Shown in pieces: positions 6,413-10,280 of a stretch of DNA of 10,280 bases. The translations under genes and the position numbers were made by a program. The stretch's first letter is position 1. Each line of letters begins with the position of its first letter. The notes under the pieces were generated by a model. The model saw only the letters and a list, made by a program, of their open reading frames with translations. It made no database searches and had not been told where the DNA came from. Source of the stretch: Puniceicoccaceae bacterium (GTDB lineage: Bacteria; Verrucomicrobiota; Verrucomicrobiia; Opitutales; Coraliomargaritaceae); NCBI GenBank assembly GCA_003566795.1, contig PXBU01000310.1:1-10280 (forward strand), in the 5' to 3' direction.

Positions 6413-7831
6413 CTATTCAATTGTAGTGCCGTCACTGATTTCCGGCTTGGTGGAAAGCGCGCTCCAGCGGGCAACGAAATCTTTTTCGTCCGCCGCAAAG
6501 CGGGGGCTGATTTCGAAAGTGATGCCTGGCAAACCGGAGTCGTCGGTGTCGATCTCGACCCCGGCGGCCTTCAGCCAGTGGGCGAACATACGCAGCTGAT
6601 CCTCCTTACAGGTCTGCGGTGAATCCAGCCCCGCTGCATTTTTAACCGGGCTGAAATCATCGCCACGGACGGCTTCGATGATGACGGGGTTGGCCGCCAA
6701 GGGCAGCGCGTCAAAAACGAACATCTCAAATTTTACCCCATTGGGCTGCTCCGGATTTACTTGCGCACCCGCAGCATCCACGCAGGGAATCTTCTTATTC
6801 GCCCGGTGAAACGGCAGCTTCAAATCCAAGCCATCACCGCCCACACGGGCAATGAAATCACGGTCAAAGACATGGATCGCCACACTACCCGCCTTGAAGC
6901 GGAGTTCGCCATCCAAAGTAGTTTCCTCCTGCATCGCCGTCGGCATATCACTGTATTCGATCACCTTGGTCACACCATCCTGCGTGCAAAAGTGCCCAAC
7001 TTTCTCCAGCGCGTAAGCCTTCGGCACCATCTTACTGGAGAGCTCAGACTGCCCCAGCACATGAAAACCAATAAATGCCGGATCCACGCACTGGACGATA
7101 GGATTATCGACCTGAAAATAACTCACAATATCCACGCCATTGGCCTTCATCGTATCCACCGCTCCGCTACGAACCAGAGCGCGCAAAGCACCGCCATGCC
7201 CATCAGGAGTCATCGCAATGCTGTCTTGCCTGGAAAGCAGAATCTTGCCCTCAAGGTCGACCGCCGGCACCAGACCCTGCACGATGAAATGGACGCTCTC
7301 TGGCGGCAGCCCAAAATAAGCGTTCTCCTCAAAGGCAGCGATAGTGGCAGCATGGTTGATTTCGCTGGTCAGAATAAACCAGGGCAGGGTCACCCCAAAG
7401 CGCTCGCCCGAGCGCAGGATCTTCTCGGCAAACACCTGAAACAGACTCTTCTTCGACAGCGGTGTCACCGGATAGGTGCCTTTCGGCCCATCGTAGCCGA
7501 GGCGCGTGCCCTGCCCGCCCGCAACGGTGAAGGCCGCAACCCGGCCGGCGCGGATAGCTTCGGCTCCCGTCTGAAATGCACGCTCCCACTCGGTCGCACT
7601 GGCTTCGTTGCTGGGCAATGCAATATAAGGCGCAGGCTCAAGTCCCTCTAAATCCAAAGCGCAATGACTCTCACTAAAAACATGCTCCTGCACCAGGCCC
7701 GATAACTCATCCAAGTCAATTGAGGCCGCCTGTGCCAGTAATCTTTCTTGTCCAGAATCGTCGAGTTGGTCGAAAAACTGAAAAACCTGGCCCTGCCCGG
7801 CTTCCTTGAATTTAGCGATTAGCGCTTGCAT
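6413..7831 (-). CDS. UDP-sugar pyrophosphorylase, UDPGP type 1 (UAP1-like)
   Basis: Makes a UDP-sugar and pyrophosphate from UTP and a sugar-1-phosphate in the cytoplasm. The 472 residues resemble eukaryotic UDP-N-acetylglucosamine pyrophosphorylase (UAP1/AGX), not bacterial GlmU or GalU. Motifs: TVAGGQGTRLG (102-112) with PKGTYPVTPLSKKSLFQ following (nucleotide loop and Lys117), MTPDGHGGALRAL (207-219, compare MAPDGNGG in UAP1), YFQVDNP (238-244), the region around SSKMVPK and VIEYSDMP (about 265-297), and PNGVKFEMFVFD further on. The N-terminal helical segment (1-98) is also usual for the type. The likely product is UDP-GlcNAc, but UDP-Glc or UDP-Gal cannot be excluded. It is the first gene of a two-gene unit with the phosphohexomutase. 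The 119-bp gap to the upstream division gene leaves room for its own promoter. No Shine-Dalgarno is seen. Confidence 0.9.
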   Translation of the reverse strand: MQALIAKFKEAGQGQVFQFFDQLDDSGQERLLAQAASIDLDELSGLVQEHVFSESHCALDLEGLEPAPYIALPSNEASATEWERAFQTGAEAIRAGRVAAFTVAGGQGTRLGYDGPKGTYPVTPLSKKSLFQVFAEKILRSGERFGVTLPWFILTSEINHAATIAAFEENAYFGLPPESVHFIVQGLVPAVDLEGKILLSRQDSIAMTPDGHGGALRALVRSGAVDTMKANGVDIVSYFQVDNPIVQCVDPAFIGFHVLGQSELSSKMVPKAYALEKVGHFCTQDGVTKVIEYSDMPTAMQEETTLDGELRFKAGSVAIHVFDRDFIARVGGDGLDLKLPFHRANKKIPCVDAAGAQVNPEQPNGVKFEMFVFDALPLAANPVIIEAVRGDDFSPVKNAAGLDSPQTCKEDQLRMFAHWLKAAGVEIDTDDSGLPGITFEISPRFAADEKDFVARWSALSTKPEISDGTTIE

Positions 7832-7950
7832 GCTTAAATATGGTTTTACTTTCAGTGGATTGATAAGCTTTTTATGCGGAGAAAAGCAAACATCGAACCG
7901 CCCGCAGCGTAAATTACTTGTTAATTTTCACTTTCAGCCGATCCGCTCAA

Positions 7951-8256
7951 TTAAAGCTCCTCCGAAAAACGAAAGAGCAATTCATCCGGACGCGAGTAAC
8001 CAAGTCGCTCACGCACCACCCGCTCCAAAAAATCAGGGTCTTCAAGCAAGCGGGAGAGGTAAGCCTCTTTTTGCTGAAATTCTTTTCTGGCTTGTATGAG
8101 CTTTGACTCAATTCTATCGTGCCGTTCTTTGAAATTCTGAAACTCCCTGTGGGTCTTCAGCAGCATCCCGCCTAAAAAGACGACCAACACTCCCAGCATC
8201 GCCAATAACATGAGCATGAGAATGCGCTCCTTTCGCTGTGCAGATTTTCCAGACAT
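7951..8256 (-). CDS. FtsB/DivIC-like septum formation initiator protein
   Basis: 101 residues with the layout of the FtsB/DivIC family: a short basic cytoplasmic tail (1-11), one membrane helix (about 12-34), a periplasmic coiled coil (about 36-68, rich in Glu, Lys, Arg and Gln), and the C-terminal signature DPDFLERVVRERLGYSRPDE (73-92). These bitopic proteins join FtsL and FtsQ in the divisome and help turn on septal peptidoglycan synthesis. Whether this is the main FtsB or a paralogue is not decidable here; no fts or mur gene is adjacent. The start at 8256 has a G-rich stretch (GGTGGGG) almost touching the ATG, too close for a standard ribosome binding site. The gene is divergent from the ATPase gene with 58 bp between the starts, so the promoters must be close together or overlap. 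Confidence 0.85.
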   Translation of the reverse strand: MSGKSAQRKERILMLMLLAMLGVLVVFLGGMLLKTHREFQNFKERHDRIESKLIQARKEFQQKEAYLSRLLEDPDFLERVVRERLGYSRPDELLFRFSEEL

Positions 8257-8314
8257 ACCCCACCAAGAGAAGTTGATTTTACATCCATTGGAAAGGGAAT
8301 TCTAAACTAAAACC

Positions 8315-9136
8315 ATGTACCAGGACTATTTCGGATTCTCAGAAATGCCCTTCCATGTGACGCCCAACCCGCGTTTCCTCTACCTCAGCCCCACCCACGA
8401 GGAGGCCCTGCAACATCTGCACTACGGCATTGAGGAGAAAAAAGGCTTTATCGTTCTGACCGGAGAAGTCGGTTGCGGAAAAACCACACTCTGCCGCAAG
8501 CTACTGGAAGAGCTCGAATCCCGCGAAGAAGTCGACACGGCGCTGCTACTCAACCCCCGTGTTTCTGAAACCCAACTGCTGCGCGGCATCATGAAGGAAC
8601 TCGGCGAGGAAGCCAAAGCCCGCTCCAAGAGCGATCTACTCGACAAAATAAACGACATCCTGCTCGAACGAATCCATGCCGGGCGTGAGATCGTAGTCAT
8701 CATTGACGAAGCGCAGAACCTCTCTTTCGAGGTAATGGAAATGTTGCGTATGCTCTCAAATCTGGAAACTTATGACCAAAAGTTGCTGCAGATTATCCTG
8801 ATGGGACAACCGGAGCTGAGTTCGAAACTAAAGGAGGAGCGGCTACGCCAGCTACGCCAACGTGTGCTGGTTCATTACGACCTGAAGCCACTCAACGCCG
8901 ACGAAGTCAGGCACTATATTGACCACCGGCTCACCCTCGCAGGCAACAAAGGACGCATCCAGTTTACCACCCGCGCCGTTAAGAAAGTCGCTAGCAACAG
9001 CCTCGGCATACCGCGCATGATCAATAACATTTGCGATAAATCTCTACTCTCAAGCTACATCCGCAACGGCAGCGAAGTCAACTGGTGGGATGTACGCAAA
9101 GCACTGAAAGACATCAACCGATTACATCAATCATAG
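8315..9136 (+). CDS. ExeA/GspA-like AAA+ ATPase (type II secretion assembly)
   Basis: 273 residues beginning MYQDYFGFSEMPFHVTPNPR, the N-terminal signature of ExeA-family ATPases. Walker A is GEVGCGKTT (50-58, Lys56), Walker B is IVVIIDEAQNL (126-136, Asp131 and Glu132), sensor 1 lies in LMGQPEL (162-168), a candidate arginine finger is in RQLRQRV (178-184), and GIPRMINNICD (231-241) is sensor 2. In Aeromonas, ExeA with ExeB drives passage of the secretin through peptidoglycan. This version ends with the AAA+ module: there is no C-terminal membrane helix or peptidoglycan-binding domain as in the full-length protein (about 550 residues), so it may act only from the cytoplasm. The GspB-like gene follows 71 bp later. 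The same ATPase type also occurs near exopolysaccharide and pilus genes, so the secretion role rests mainly on the GspB neighbour. Confidence 0.87.
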   Translation: MYQDYFGFSEMPFHVTPNPRFLYLSPTHEEALQHLHYGIEEKKGFIVLTGEVGCGKTTLCRKLLEELESREEVDTALLLNPRVSETQLLRGIMKELGEEAKARSKSDLLDKINDILLERIHAGREIVVIIDEAQNLSFEVMEMLRMLSNLETYDQKLLQIILMGQPELSSKLKEERLRQLRQRVLVHYDLKPLNADEVRHYIDHRLTLAGNKGRIQFTTRAVKKVASNSLGIPRMINNICDKSLLSSYIRNGSEVNWWDVRKALKDINRLHQS

Positions 9137-9207
9137 CGAATAGTTTCCAATCACTTGCCGTAAGCCGCCATATTTTATTAATCTCTAGCAATTACCAGCT
9201 TTGTAAC

Positions 9208-9879
9208 ATGTCTCTCATCAACCAAGCATTGCGCAAAGCCCAGCGCGAACGCGCTCACAACCGCATGTCAGAACCAGCTGCGGCGACGACCGCGCCAGTA
9301 GCTGCCCCCAGTGGCATGAGCCCATCTTTAATCATTGGCCTAGTCGTCGCTGTGGCCGTACTCTTGGCCCTCGTGGTGAGTCTAAGTGTTATGCTTCTTA
9401 ATAAAACCCACAGCCCGTCCACGGCTCAGTCGCACCCAGCGGATGCCCAGTCGGTAGGCGGATTATCCTCTCCCGCGACGGCTACAACCGAGGAAACCAC
9501 AGCAACTACCTCCGAAGGCGAGCGAATCGCTCCGATAGTCGCGCAATCCAAGAGCACCAGCCCATTGGACCGCGAGACCACAACTACGGTGGCCGAAAAA
9601 CTCAGTCGCGCAAGCGCAGCAACCGAGACACAAGCGACCAATGAACCCGCGGCACAAGCAGCGGCCCAGGCAAACCAGGAAATTATCGACTGGCTCACTC
9701 ACGCCCGAATCAGCGAAGTGAAAATTTCAGCCGATGAGAGTCGAGTCATTATCAACGGTGAATCCTACACCGCTGGCGAACACGTAAATTTACCGCTCGG
9801 CCTCAAGGTAATCATTATCGAAGAGAGACGCGTGTTGTTTATCGATGGCAACGGCAAGAAGTATCTGAAGCGCATTTAG
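9208..9879 (+). CDS. GspB/ExeB-like type II secretion accessory protein
   Basis: 223 residues from ATG 9208. The cytoplasmic N-terminus MSLINQALRKAQRER is the conserved GspB-type start motif. A membrane helix follows (about 39-64), then a low-complexity Thr/Ala/Ser/Glu-rich periplasmic linker (about 68-155), and a C-terminal beta-rich domain (about 158-223: IIDWLTHARISEVKISADE, VIINGESYTAGEHV, VLFIDGNGKKYLKRI) matching the type II secretion GspB C-terminal domain. GspB/ExeB works with the ExeA/GspA ATPase in placing the outer-membrane secretin. The frame is open to an ATG at 9085 inside the ATPase gene, but that adds 41 residues before the conserved MSLINQAL and is rejected. The 71-bp spacing and shared strand support cotranscription with the ATPase. 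No gspC-N genes are in the window. No Shine-Dalgarno is visible. Confidence 0.86.
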   Translation: MSLINQALRKAQRERAHNRMSEPAAATTAPVAAPSGMSPSLIIGLVVAVAVLLALVVSLSVMLLNKTHSPSTAQSHPADAQSVGGLSSPATATTEETTATTSEGERIAPIVAQSKSTSPLDRETTTTVAEKLSRASAATETQATNEPAAQAAAQANQEIIDWLTHARISEVKISADESRVIINGESYTAGEHVNLPLGLKVIIIEERRVLFIDGNGKKYLKRI

Positions 9880-9968
9880 AGCAGTCAAATAACATAGATT
9901 CAATCAGTGGATTGATTCCCTGAATCCCTCTACCCTCAAGCTACCCGAACTACGCAACTTTCAAAACC

Positions 9969-10280
9969 TCACCCGAACACCCGCACCCGCATACCTTGAA
10001 TTGTCGCCAAGTCCTGCCAGTCAGTTCCGCGCATCGGATGCACCTTCGGCGGATACTTGCGCCCTTTCTCCCGCTGCCAAGACTCCAAAAAGCCGCGCAC
10101 AAACTCCTGGCTGCCCAGAATCGCGCCATCGGTAAAGTAGCGCACCCGGCAGCGCAGCACCGTCGCCCGCGGCAGCAACGCCTTCTCCTGCTCCAGCACC
10201 TGCAAAGCCTTCGCCCGCTCCGCTTCCGAAAGCCCCGGCTGTCCGGCCCGCTTACCAAAGATCAACTCCCGGTGCATCCG
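9969..10280 (-). CDS. RAYT-like transposase, C-terminal end (partial)
   Basis: The frame is open through the right edge, leaving 103 C-terminal residues. They include an Ala/Glu-rich helix (LSEAERAKALQVLEQEKA), then RCRVRYFTDGAILGSQEFV, a basic segment, and MRGTDWQDLATIQGMRVRVFG at the end. From memory this tail (RxRYFTxGxxLGSxEFV then a short basic linker and a final RVR segment) is typical of long RAYT/Y1 transposases in Verrucomicrobiota and related phyla. The HUH and tyrosine motifs would lie beyond the window and cannot be checked. It is clearly unlike the short RAYT at 3846-4319, which lacks this tail. It converges on the GspB-like gene with an 89-bp gap that holds no REP-type repeat of either family seen here. 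Confidence 0.72.
   Translation of the reverse strand, partial: RMHRELIFGKRAGQPGLSEAERAKALQVLEQEKALLPRATVLRCRVRYFTDGAILGSQEFVRGFLESWQREKGRKYPPKVHPMRGTDWQDLATIQGMRVRVFG

Noticed and set aside
5648..6622. Long open frame (324 codons) on the plus strand
   Set aside because: It lies antisense to the phosphohexomutase and spans the 9-bp gap to the pyrophosphorylase. It has no domain signature and is Arg/His/Cys-rich, as expected of a GC-rich shadow frame; the opposite strand carries all the catalytic motifs.
6761..7651. Open frame of 296 codons on the plus strand
   Set aside because: Antisense to the UAP1-like gene; the His/Arg-rich translation has no recognisable fold or motif.
7867..7888. Hairpin between the FtsB-like and UAP1-like genes
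   Set aside because: A 6-bp GCTTTT/AAAAGC stem with a long loop and no GC-rich core; too weak to call a terminator.
8270..8314. Promoter for the ATPase gene (TTGATT and TAAACT)
   Set aside because: The spacing of 24 bases is too wide for a standard sigma-70 promoter.
9085..9207. Upstream ATG for the GspB-like gene inside the ATPase gene
   Set aside because: The family motif MSLINQALRKAQ begins exactly at 9208; the extra 41 residues are translated from ATPase coding and spacer sequence.
9901..9917. Small hairpin after the GspB-like gene as a terminator
   Set aside because: The stem is only 5 bp and A/T-rich, with no following T-run.

Overview
The window looks like a chromosomal segment of a Gram-negative bacterium, probably a Verrucomicrobiota member of the Opitutae type (Coraliomargarita/Puniceicoccales-like). 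This placement is inference. It rests on the diderm gene set (TonB-dependent receptor, type II secretion accessory pair), a eukaryote-type UDP-sugar pyrophosphorylase, abundant REP-type palindromes with their RAYT transposases, moderately high GC, and the lack of clear Shine-Dalgarno sequences before most starts.

Layout. 1-464 (-): 5' end of a TonB-dependent outer-membrane receptor with signal peptide and plug domain, running off the left edge. 465-963: a non-coding stretch with a 13-bp-arm dyad just upstream of the receptor, a pair of GTAG-type REP hairpins in inverted orientation (571-670), and a tandem 14-mer (879-906). 964-1394 (+): a small membrane protein gene broken by what looks like one extra AC dinucleotide. 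1495-2880 (+): MgtE-type Mg2+ transporter. 2915-3712 (+): trpC, apart from any other trp gene. 3737-4433: a compact REP-RAYT-REP unit, in which a small Y1/HUH transposase gene is framed by two nearly identical 108/109-bp palindromic repeats. The unit fills the space between the converging ends of trpC and the sugar-phosphate genes. 4439-7831 (-): a two-gene unit, UAP1-like UDP-sugar pyrophosphorylase followed 9 bp later by a long alpha-D-phosphohexomutase. Together they should convert a hexose-6-phosphate to a UDP-sugar. 7951-8256 (-): an FtsB/DivIC-like division protein. 8315-9879 (+): a divergent ExeA/GspA-like ATPase and GspB/ExeB-like protein. 9969-10280 (-): the C-terminal end of a second, different RAYT-like transposase leaving at the right edge.

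Most genes are core housekeeping: envelope precursor synthesis, division, Mg2+ uptake, tryptophan synthesis, secretion. The accessory signal is the REP/RAYT content. Within 10 kb there are two unrelated-looking REP families and two distinct RAYT proteins. The REP-RAYT-REP module at 3737-4433 is the best candidate for a less described system, because both repeats abut the transposase gene almost to the base and share all but three positions.
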